From UBA7672 sp964550535 (lineage in GTDB: Bacteria > Pseudomonadota > Alphaproteobacteria > Caulobacterales > Hyphomonadaceae), in NCBI GenBank assembly GCA_964550535.1, contig CAZJZQ010000094.1:1-12793 (forward strand): 12,793 nt of DNA, in the 5' to 3' direction. This document shows positions 7,266-12,793 of the stretch, in pieces (the first letter of the stretch is position 1; each line of letters opens with the position of its first letter). The notes under the pieces were generated by a model. The model saw only the letters and a program-made list of their open reading frames with translations. It had not been told where the DNA came from and made no database searches. The position numbers and the translations under genes are program-made.

Positions 7266-7523
7266 TTATTGCACGGGCTGGCTGGGTTGAGGTTGCGGAA
7301 CCTGATCTGCCGCGTCCTGGACTGTATCGGTGATTTCGCGCGCCGCATCGCCGATTGCGTCAGCCGATCGCTCGATCGCCGCTTCCTCGCGTGACTGGCC
7401 GAGGTCGCCCTGAAAGTACATATATCCCAGTACGGCCACGGCGACGACAAGCGCGCCGACAATGAAGAAAATGAAGCCGTTGGAGCCCCCCGGCGAGTTC
7501 CCTGAAGTCCCGTTGGCGGCCAT
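7266..7523 (-). CDS. small single-span membrane protein, unknown function
   Basis: An 85-residue protein not assigned to a named family. A Gly/Ser/Asn-rich start (1-16) is followed by one strong transmembrane helix (about 17-37, FIFFIVGALVVAVAVLGYMYF). Then comes a charged, Ala-rich, probably helical segment (about 44-73) and a Pro/Gln tail (PQPQPSQPVQ). The start is well supported: AGGAG lies 8 nt before the ATG on the reverse strand. It lies 71 bp downstream of rimO on the same strand and could be co-transcribed with it, but a hairpin in the gap may separate them. With so few charges before the helix, the topology is uncertain. It is a real gene by ribosome-binding site and helix pattern; its role is unknown. 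Confidence 0.8.
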   Translation of the reverse strand: MAANGTSGNSPGGSNGFIFFIVGALVVAVAVLGYMYFQGDLGQSREEAAIERSADAIGDAAREITDTVQDAADQVPQPQPSQPVQ

Positions 7524-7543
7524 GGCGAAGTCTCCTTACCGTT

Positions 7544-7561
7544 CGCACGGTTGAACGTGCG
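7544..7561 (-). other. hairpin in the leader of the small membrane protein gene
   Basis: CGCACG and CGTGCG form a 6-bp stem with a 6-nt loop, sitting between the rimO stop and the AGGAG site of the next gene. It lacks a T-run. It could be a weak terminator, a processing site or a leader structure. Confidence 0.35.
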
Positions 7562-7594
7562 CCCGGTTACAGAGGTTCCGCTTTCGATGCTGGA

Positions 7595-8941
7595 CTAGGC
7601 GCCGACCGGATCAGCCCAGAGGTCGCACTGTTCCGCTTCCGTCACGCGCGCCTTCACGCGCTGACCGGGCGCGAGGTCTTCGGCGCTGGACAGAAATACT
7701 GCGCCGTCGATCTCCGGCGCGTCAGCCTTCGAGCGGCCGATGGCTCCCCCGTCCTCCTCGTCGATCTCGTCGACAATGACGTCAATCACCTTGCCGATTT
7801 GCGCCTGCGCGTGAACGTCAGCGATCTCCGCCTGCACCTCCATGAAGCGATGCCAGCGTTCTTCCTTCACCTCTTCCGGCACATGGCCGGGCAGGGCGGC
7901 GGAGGGGGCCCCGGTGACATTCTCGTACTTGAAACACCCCGCGCGTTCGATACGCGCCTCTTTCAACCAGTCGAGCAGGATCTGGAAATCCTCTTCCGTC
8001 TCGCCCGGGAAGCCGACGATGAAGGTGGAACGAAGCACGAGGCCGGGAGCCTGACGCCGCCAGTTGGCGATCCGGTCCAGCACCTTTTCCTGATTGGCAG
8101 GGCGGCGCATTGCGCGCAGCACATTCGGGCTGGCGTGCTGGAACGGGATGTCGAGGTACGGAAGAATACGCCCGTCCGCCATCAACGGCATCACCGCATC
8201 CACGTGCGGATAAGGATAGACATAGTGCAGGCGCACCCACGCATCGCTGGCCTGCGCAATCTCGCCGAGGCCCTCACACAGGTCGATGAATTTCGTCGCG
8301 CGTTCTTTATCGCGCCATTTGTAGGGCGCGTATTTCACATCGACGCCATAGGCCGACGTGTCCTGGCTGATCACCATGATCTCTTTGACGCCGGCGGCGG
8401 TCAGCTGCTCGGCCTCGCGCAGTACTGCGTCAATGCGGCGGGAGACGAGATCACCACGCAGGCCGGGAATGATGCAGAACGAGCAGCGATTGTTGCAGCC
8501 CTCGGAAATTTTCAGATACGCATAGTGGCGCGGCGTCAGGCGGATGCCGCTCTCCGGCACCAGTGAAACGAATGGATGATCCGGCGCGGGCAGGTGCGTG
8601 TGCACCGCTTCCATGACCTGCTCATACTGGTGCGGTCCGGTGACGGCGAGAACGTTGGGATGCTGTCTGGTGATGACGTCCTTTTCGGCGCCAAGGCAGC
8701 CTGTAACGATCACCTTGCCGTTTTCGTTCAGCGCTTCGCCAATGGCGTCGAGGCTCTCGGCGCGCGCGCTGTCGAGGAAGCCGCAAGTGTTCACCAGAAC
8801 GAGGTCGGCGCCCTTATAGTCCGGAGCGATCTGATACCCCTCAGCCCGCAGGCGGGTGATGATCCGTTCGGAATCCACCAGCGCCTTGGGACAGCCCAGC
8901 GAGACGATGCCGACCTTGGGCTGGCTGAAGGTGGTGGTCAT
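7595..8941 (-). CDS. rimO: ribosomal protein S12 methylthiotransferase RimO
   Basis: A radical-SAM enzyme that adds a methylthio group to the conserved Asp of ribosomal protein S12 (Asp88 or Asp89 by numbering). It has 448 residues, the normal length. The N-terminal domain holds the first iron-sulfur cluster cysteines: Cys17 in VSLGCPKALVDSE, Cys53 in NTCGF and Cys82 in TGCLG. The radical-SAM motif is CNNRCSFC (Cys149, Cys153, Cys156) followed by IIPGLRG. A C-terminal TRAM domain (about 375-445) ends the protein. The SLGCPKALVDSE and FCIIPGLRG signatures favour RimO over the tRNA enzyme MiaB. Only a weak GGA lies before the ATG. A possible promoter is at 8980-9009, and the small membrane protein gene follows 71 bp downstream. 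Confidence 0.96.
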   Translation of the reverse strand: MTTTFSQPKVGIVSLGCPKALVDSERIITRLRAEGYQIAPDYKGADLVLVNTCGFLDSARAESLDAIGEALNENGKVIVTGCLGAEKDVITRQHPNVLAVTGPHQYEQVMEAVHTHLPAPDHPFVSLVPESGIRLTPRHYAYLKISEGCNNRCSFCIIPGLRGDLVSRRIDAVLREAEQLTAAGVKEIMVISQDTSAYGVDVKYAPYKWRDKERATKFIDLCEGLGEIAQASDAWVRLHYVYPYPHVDAVMPLMADGRILPYLDIPFQHASPNVLRAMRRPANQEKVLDRIANWRRQAPGLVLRSTFIVGFPGETEEDFQILLDWLKEARIERAGCFKYENVTGAPSAALPGHVPEEVKEERWHRFMEVQAEIADVHAQAQIGKVIDVIVDEIDEEDGGAIGRSKADAPEIDGAVFLSSAEDLAPGQRVKARVTEAEQCDLWADPVGA

Positions 8942-8979
8942 GACGGAGTTCCGGGAGCGGCGCCTGCCTGTGGGCCGGG

Positions 8980-9009
8980 CCTATAGCGCTGATCCGTCCG
9001 GGATGCCAG
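8980..9009 (-). promoter_or_regulatory. possible promoter of rimO
   Basis: On the reverse strand, CTGGCA (9004-9009) and TATAGG (8980-8985) are separated by 18 bp, with four of six bases matching consensus in each box. This would start the transcript about 30-35 nt before the ATG. Confidence 0.35.
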
Positions 9010-9058
9010 CAGGCACGGCGCCGTCACGACGAGGGGCCTGATGCTTGTGGACGCTACG

Positions 9059-9086
9059 TTAACATACCTTGTTTTCAAAGAAGATT
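9059..9086 (+). promoter_or_regulatory. possible promoter of the acyl-CoA dehydrogenase gene
   Basis: TTAACA (9059-9064, five of six bases) and AAGATT (9081-9086, three of six) are 16 bp apart. A start near 9093 would give a leader of about 75 nt containing the hairpins at 9116-9150. Confidence 0.3.
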
Positions 9087-9115
9087 CGACACGGTGTCCC
9101 TCGACCGGCATTTAT

Positions 9116-9150
9116 CGCCTAACGCAGGCGACAGGGGGCGTGGAACGCCT
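9116..9150 (+). promoter_or_regulatory. tandem or alternative hairpins in the acyl-CoA dehydrogenase leader
   Basis: CGCCT (9116-9120) pairs with AGGCG (9126-9130), and GGCGT (9137-9141) pairs with ACGCC (9145-9149). The same AGGCG could instead pair with a second CGCCT at 9146-9150, so the two arrangements exclude each other. The Shine-Dalgarno GAGGGGAG begins at the very next base. The stems are short (5 bp), so this is only a candidate regulatory leader. Confidence 0.3.
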
Positions 9151-9166
9151 GAGGGGAGAATAATTG

Positions 9167-10330
9167 ATGTCTGTTCTGAACGTCGAGTGTCCCGATTTCA
9201 TGGCGGAGGAAGACATCCGCATGTTCGAGGACATGACGGCCAAATTCTTCGAGCAGAGCGCGCCGCCCGAACGCGTCGAGAAATGGCGGAAGGACAAGGT
9301 CGTCGAGCGCGCCATGTGGGAAGAGGCGGCGCAAGCCGGTCTTCTGGGCCTGTCGACGCCGGAGGAATACGGCGGAATGGGCGGCGACTACCGCCATGAA
9401 GTTATCCTGATGGAGCAGCTTGGCCTCAAGGGCGTGGATGGCTTCGGCGCCTCGCTGCACAACGCCATCGTGATGCCGTACATCATCCACTACGGCACGG
9501 AGGAGCAGAAGAAGCGCTGGTTGCCGCGCATGGCGTCAGGCGATCTGATCTCCGCGATCGCCATGACAGAGCCGGGCGCTGGATCGGACCTCCAGGGCAT
9601 TCGCACGACTGCGAAAAAGTCCGGCAATGGCTATGTCATCAACGGATCGAAGACGTTCATCACCAATGGCCAGTTGGCCAACCTGATCTGCGTGGTGGCG
9701 AAGACGGACCCGTCGCAAGGCGCGCGCGGAACCTCCCTGTTGTTTGTCGAGACGGATGGCGCCGAAGGCTTTGAACGCGGCCGCAACCTCAACAAGCTGG
9801 GCCAACCCGCGCAGGATACGTCCGAGCTGTTCTTCAACGAGGTGAAAGTTCCGGCGGAAAACCTGCTGGGGGTCGATGAGGGGCAGGGTTTCTTCCAACT
9901 GATGGGCCAGTTGCCGCAAGAGCGCCTGAACATTGCGGTTCAGGGAATCGCAACAATCGAGCGCGCGCTTGAGCTGACCATCGACTATGTGAAACAGCGG
10001 CAGGCGTTCGGAAAGCGCATCCTCGATTTCCAGAACACCCAATTCGTGCTGGCCGAATGCAAGACAGAAGCGACTGTCGCGCGCGTGTTCGTGAACCATT
10101 GCATCGGCGCGCACCTGCACGGCAAGCTGGACGCCGCGACGGCGTCGATGGCGAAATACTGGGTCTCAGATCTTGAGGGGTCGATCATCGACCGCTGTCT
10201 TCAACTCTTCGGCGGATATGGTTTCATGGACGAGTATCCGATCAGCCGCATGTACCGCGATAGCCGCATTCAGCGCATCTATGGCGGCACAAACGAGATC
10301 ATGAAAATCCTGATCGCGCGCACTCTGTAG
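9167..10330 (+). CDS. acyl-CoA dehydrogenase, long-chain type
   Basis: A 387-residue FAD enzyme that oxidises acyl-CoA to trans-2-enoyl-CoA in beta-oxidation, passing electrons to ETF. Both family signatures are present: AMTEPGAGSDLQG in the middle domain and the C-terminal QLFGGYGFMDEYPISRMYRDSRI-type region. The position of the usual catalytic Glu (IYEGT in medium-chain enzymes) is Gly373 here (IYGGTNEIMK). As in mammalian long-chain and isovaleryl enzymes, the base is probably the Glu of the LPQERL helix, Glu252. The end of the protein closely resembles mammalian LCAD (NEIMKxLIAR). ATG 9167 is preferred over an adjacent TTG at 9164; GAGGGGAG lies 8 nt upstream. No enoyl-CoA hydratase or thiolase is adjacent, so substrate length and pathway are inferred from motifs only. 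Confidence 0.93.
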   Translation: MSVLNVECPDFMAEEDIRMFEDMTAKFFEQSAPPERVEKWRKDKVVERAMWEEAAQAGLLGLSTPEEYGGMGGDYRHEVILMEQLGLKGVDGFGASLHNAIVMPYIIHYGTEEQKKRWLPRMASGDLISAIAMTEPGAGSDLQGIRTTAKKSGNGYVINGSKTFITNGQLANLICVVAKTDPSQGARGTSLLFVETDGAEGFERGRNLNKLGQPAQDTSELFFNEVKVPAENLLGVDEGQGFFQLMGQLPQERLNIAVQGIATIERALELTIDYVKQRQAFGKRILDFQNTQFVLAECKTEATVARVFVNHCIGAHLHGKLDAATASMAKYWVSDLEGSIIDRCLQLFGGYGFMDEYPISRMYRDSRIQRIYGGTNEIMKILIARTL

Positions 10331-10375
10331 AGCATACCATCGTCCCCCCGAAATCATTATCCCCTCAACCAGAAA

Positions 10376-10404
10376 ATGACTCCGCCGGACACCGGACATA
10401 GACT
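10376..10404 (+). promoter_or_regulatory. promoter of the Pnkp-like phosphatase gene, predicted leaderless
   Basis: ATGACT (10376-10381) and TAGACT (10399-10404) are exactly 17 bp apart. Seven bases after the -10 box is position 10411, the A of the start codon, and no Shine-Dalgarno sequence precedes it. A leaderless transcript is therefore predicted. Each box matches consensus at four of six bases. Confidence 0.45.
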
Positions 10405-10410
10405 GCGCAT

Positions 10411-11199
10411 ATGGAAAAAGCGCTTCCCCCATTCGACCGCCGTGACCTGGCCGGGCCTTTCGACATCGTGGGCGACGTCCACGGCTGCGCGGACGAGTTG
10501 GAAACGCTGCTCGAAAAGCTGGGTTACGATGTCGAATGGTCCGGCGCAGATGTGAGCGTTGCGCCGCCGCCGGGCCGCACGCTGGTGTTTGTGGGCGACC
10601 TCATGGATCGCGGCCCGAGGACGCCTGACGTGCTGCGTATCGCCATGGCCATGGCGGAGCAGGGCGCTGCGCTCGCCGTGGAAGGCAATCACGATAACAA
10701 GTTCCTGCGCTGGCTCAATGGCGCAAAGGTGAAGACCGGCCACGGCCTTCAATCCTCGATCGATCAGATGGCGGCGGAGGATTCAGCATTTCATGCGCGC
10801 GTCCGCAAGTTTCTTGCCGAACTGCCGCCCTATCTGATCCTGGATGGCGGGCGGCTGGTCGTCGCCCATGCGGGGCTGAAGGAGGAGATGATCGGTCAGA
10901 CCGGCGGAAAGGTCCGTTCCTTTGCGCTCTATGGCGCCACCACGGGTGAAACCGACGGCTATGGTTCGCCCGTGCGGCTCAACTGGGCGCTGGAATACAA
11001 AGGCGAAGCGGCGGTGGTTTACGGCCATGTGGCCGCCCCCGAAGTCCTGGCCGTCAATAACACCTGGTGTCTCGATACCGGTTGCTGCTTCGGCGGCAGT
11101 CTTACTGCCTTGCGCTGGCCCGAGCGCGAGCTGGTCAGCACTCCCGCCAGGCGTGTCTGGTTCGAGGCGTCGCGCCCCCTCGACCAGCGCACGCGTTGA
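10411..11199 (+). CDS. stand-alone Pnkp-like metallophosphatase
   Basis: A 262-residue binuclear metallophosphoesterase. Metal and catalytic residues are all visible: Asp22 and His24 in GDVHGC, Asp63 and Arg67 in GDLMDRGP, Asn93 and His94 in GNHD, His153 in VAHAG, His206 in VYGHV, and Asp222 in LDTGC. The segment LYGATTGETDGYGSPVRLNW followed by VYGH...DTGCCFGG.LTALR.PERE is typical of the phosphatase domain of bacterial polynucleotide kinase-phosphatase (Pnkp). That domain removes 3' and 2',3'-cyclic phosphates from RNA ends. The kinase and ligase-like domains of Pnkp are absent. Other related families are PrpE/ApaH-type dinucleotide phosphatases and PPP protein phosphatases, so the substrate is open. 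It lies 80 bp behind the acyl-CoA dehydrogenase gene, with its own predicted promoter and no evident metabolic link to its neighbours. Confidence 0.88.
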   Translation: MEKALPPFDRRDLAGPFDIVGDVHGCADELETLLEKLGYDVEWSGADVSVAPPPGRTLVFVGDLMDRGPRTPDVLRIAMAMAEQGAALAVEGNHDNKFLRWLNGAKVKTGHGLQSSIDQMAAEDSAFHARVRKFLAELPPYLILDGGRLVVAHAGLKEEMIGQTGGKVRSFALYGATTGETDGYGSPVRLNWALEYKGEAAVVYGHVAAPEVLAVNNTWCLDTGCCFGGSLTALRWPERELVSTPARRVWFEASRPLDQRTR

Positions 11200-11213
11200 T
11201 CTTGCGAACGGGC

Positions 11214-11242
11214 TTGACGGACGGCCCGGGTGGGCATCCTTT
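11214..11242 (+). promoter_or_regulatory. possible promoter of the quinone-reductase-like gene
   Basis: TTGACG (11214-11219) matches the -35 consensus well. About 15-17 bp later lies GCATCCTTTG, whose CATCCT or TCCTTT could serve as an imperfect -10. The 11-mer GCATCCTTTGC recurs upstream of the S8 gene. GGGTGG and CCACCC flank it as a 6-bp inverted repeat (11229-11234 and 11245-11250 approximately). Confidence 0.35.
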
Positions 11243-11272
11243 GCCACCCGGTTCATCACACGCGAGGCTCCT

Positions 11273-12250
11273 ATGAAAACCCGGATCACCGAGCTCTTCG
11301 GCATCGAGCACCCGATCATCCAGGGCGGCATGCACTATGTCGGTTTCGCCGAGATGGCGGCGGCCGTCTCCAATGCGGGCGGTCTCGGTATCATTACCGG
11401 CCTGACACAGCGTACGCCGGACGGGCTGCGCGCCGAAATCCGCCGCTGCCGCGAGATGACGTCGAAGCCTTTCGGCGTGAACCTCACTTTCCTCCCCGCG
11501 ATCACGCCGCCGGATTATCCCGGCTTCGTCCGCACCATCATTGAGGAAGGAATCAAGATCGTCGAGACGGCGGGCAACAATCCGGCGCAGGTCATGCCCT
11601 TCTTCAAGGAAGCGGGCGTGAAGGTGATCCACAAGTGCACATCGGTCCGCCACTCCAAGAAAGCGGAGGCCATCGGTTGCGATGCTGTGTCAGTCGATGG
11701 TTTCGAGTGCGGCGGACATCCCGGTGAAGACGATGTGCCGAACTTCATTCTGCTCCCGCGTGCAGCCGAGGAGCTTAAAATCCCGTTCGTGGCGTCGGGC
11801 GGCATGGCGGATGGCCGCTCGCTGGTGGCCGCGCTGTCGCTGGGCGCGGAAGGCATGAACATGGGCACGCGCTTCATGGCGACGAAGGATGCGCCCATCC
11901 ACCAGAACGTGAAGGACGCGCTGGTGAAGGCAACCGAACTCGACACGCGCCTCGTCATGCGCCCCCTGCGCAACACCGAACGCGTGCTGAACAATGCGGG
12001 CGTCCAGAAGATCCTTGAAATGGAAGCGGCCAAGGGCAAGGACGTCAAATTCGAGGATATCATCGCCCAGGTCGGCGGCGTTTATCCGAAGATCATGAAG
12101 GACGGCGACATGGACGCCGGCGCGTTCTCGTGCGGCATGGTTGCGGGCCTCATTCACGATATCCCGACGGTGCAAGAGTTGATCGACCGCATCATGCACG
12201 AAGCGGACGAGATCATCACGAAACGCCTCGCCGGCATGTTGCGGGTCTGA
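11273..12250 (+). CDS. FMN NADH:quinone reductase of the nitronate monooxygenase family
   Basis: A 325-residue TIM-barrel flavoprotein. Automated pipelines would call it nitronate monooxygenase (2-nitropropane dioxygenase). Motifs seen are PIIQGGM (14-20), NAGGLGIITGLTQRTP (34-49), FGVNLTFLP (67-75), VETAGN (97-102), HKCTSVRH (120-127), DGFECGGHPGEDD with His149 (142-154), and the FMN-phosphate loops ASGGMADG (174-181) and GMNMGTRF (194-201). From memory this set matches Pseudomonas PA1024, first called a 2-nitropropane dioxygenase and later shown to be an NADH:quinone reductase. With a three-residue N-terminal offset, His149 falls on PA1024 His152. Quinone reduction is therefore the better guess. 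ATG 11273 follows GAGG by about 5 nt. The next gene starts 1 nt after its stop, so the two form an operon. Confidence 0.88.
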   Translation: MKTRITELFGIEHPIIQGGMHYVGFAEMAAAVSNAGGLGIITGLTQRTPDGLRAEIRRCREMTSKPFGVNLTFLPAITPPDYPGFVRTIIEEGIKIVETAGNNPAQVMPFFKEAGVKVIHKCTSVRHSKKAEAIGCDAVSVDGFECGGHPGEDDVPNFILLPRAAEELKIPFVASGGMADGRSLVAALSLGAEGMNMGTRFMATKDAPIHQNVKDALVKATELDTRLVMRPLRNTERVLNNAGVQKILEMEAAKGKDVKFEDIIAQVGGVYPKIMKDGDMDAGAFSCGMVAGLIHDIPTVQELIDRIMHEADEIITKRLAGMLRV

Positions 12251-12251
12251 G

Positions 12252-12650
12252 ATGAGCGGCGCTATACCCGAAACGATCCAGCGCTGGCACAAGGTGGCGC
12301 TGAACCTTCAACCCGACGGCATCGCGCCCTTGCTGGCCGACGACGTGGTGTTCGAATCGCCCGTCGTCTTCACGCCCCAGCGTGGCAAGGCGATCACCGA
12401 GAAATACCTCCGCGGTGCGCTGGCCGTCCTGAACGGGCCGAAATTCCGCTATCGCGATGAATGGTTCGCGGAGCGTTCAGCGGTGCTGGAGTTCGATACG
12501 GAGATCGACGGGATCGCGATCAATGGCATCGATATCATTCACTGGAACGATGCTGGCCTGATCACGAATTTTCGTGTGATGGTGCGCCCGCTGAAAGCAA
12601 TCAACATCCTTCACCAGAAGATGGGCGAGTATCTGACGAAAGGCGGCTGA
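12252..12650 (+). CDS. SnoaL/NTF2-like protein
   Basis: A 132-residue protein with the cone-shaped NTF2/SnoaL-like fold pattern. An N-terminal helix (TIQRWHKVALNLQPDGIAPLLADD) is followed by VVFESPVVFTPQRGKAIT. Alternating strands come next, with VLEFDTEIDGIAINGIDIIHWNDAGLI and a final strand and helix (FRVMVRPLKAINILHQKMGEYL). Family members include polyketide cyclases, isomerases and ligand-binding proteins, so no specific reaction can be assigned. The start codon is one base after the stop of the preceding flavoenzyme (TGA-G-ATG) with no strong Shine-Dalgarno sequence. This suggests translational coupling and a linked role, perhaps on a shared small hydrophobic substrate (inference). Confidence 0.85.
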   Translation: MSGAIPETIQRWHKVALNLQPDGIAPLLADDVVFESPVVFTPQRGKAITEKYLRGALAVLNGPKFRYRDEWFAERSAVLEFDTEIDGIAINGIDIIHWNDAGLITNFRVMVRPLKAINILHQKMGEYLTKGG

Positions 12651-12738
12651 TCCCGCCTGTTCGGTAAGCCAGGGCAACCATACAGGACGAGCTTTCAGCA
12701 ACAGGGGCCGGGCCGCCGGGAGCGCTTCGGTCACGCGG

Positions 12739-12775
12739 CTAGAGCGTTTCATGTTTTGGCGGAAGCGTATCCTGC
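12739..12775. repeat. possible intergenic palindromic repeat
   Basis: Starting at CTAGAGCGTTTCATG, the segment contains CGTTTC (12745-12750) and GAAGCG (12762-12767), able to form a 6-bp stem with one G-T pair. Many alphaproteobacteria carry short dispersed repeats beginning with AGAGCGTTT-like sequence. Only one copy is in this window, so the repeat nature is a guess. The rest of 12651-12793 shows no gene. Confidence 0.25.
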
Positions 12776-12793
12776 GCCGCGGAAGTAGTTTTG

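Noticed and set aside
7799..8566. Plus-strand open frame (255 codons) opposite rimO
   Set aside because: Shadow of rimO in a GC-rich frame; no family features.
12477..12752. Reverse-strand open frame reaching into the right-hand gap
   Set aside because: It overlaps the SnoaL-like gene antisense, and its only non-overlapping part is basic and without motif.
1..12793. Defence island, prophage, CRISPR or biosynthetic cluster
   Set aside because: No Cas, restriction, toxin-antitoxin, integrase, transposase or synthase gene is present; the one RNA-repair-like enzyme stands alone.

Overview
The window reads as ordinary chromosomal DNA from a high-GC alphaproteobacterium. Likely relatives are Hyphomonadaceae/Caulobacterales-like lineages: there are exported serine peptidases, a lipoprotein S8 peptidase with an outer-membrane-like C-terminus, and what looks like the 3' half of a 6S RNA near the 5-formyltetrahydrofolate cyclo-ligase gene. 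The genus-level guess is inference only. I see no transposase, integrase, phage gene, CRISPR array or tRNA, and no obvious compositional break.

Layout. Positions 1-105 hold the probable 3' part of 6S RNA (+), followed by a convergent VanZ-like membrane protein (-) and 5-formyltetrahydrofolate cyclo-ligase (+). Next are two exported serine peptidases facing each other: an S8 subtilisin-like lipoprotein with a possible autotransporter-like C-terminus (+) and a DPP4-like S9 peptidase (-). Their stop codons are separated by only 3 bp. Divergent from the S9 gene is an MFS transporter (+). Then come two minus-strand genes, rimO (S12 methylthiotransferase) and, downstream of it, an 85-residue single-span membrane protein. 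The right part is all plus strand: a long-chain-type acyl-CoA dehydrogenase, a stand-alone Pnkp-like metallophosphatase, an FMN enzyme of the 'nitronate monooxygenase' family whose motifs match the PA1024 NADH:quinone reductase, and a SnoaL/NTF2-like protein 1 nt behind it.

Functional links. The two peptidases could act in sequence on external protein: endoproteolysis outside, then dipeptide release in the periplasm. The last two genes are almost certainly co-transcribed. The rest look like independent housekeeping or metabolic units.

No clear new multi-gene system is present. The points most worth a second look are: an orphan Pnkp-type phosphatase whose metal-site spacing matches the RNA-repair enzyme almost exactly; two genes whose predicted promoters put the transcription start on the ATG (leaderless mRNAs); a probable misannotation trap (quinone reductase versus nitronate monooxygenase); a VanZ gene placed antisense between 6S RNA and its usual partner gene; and mutually exclusive hairpins in the acyl-CoA dehydrogenase leader.
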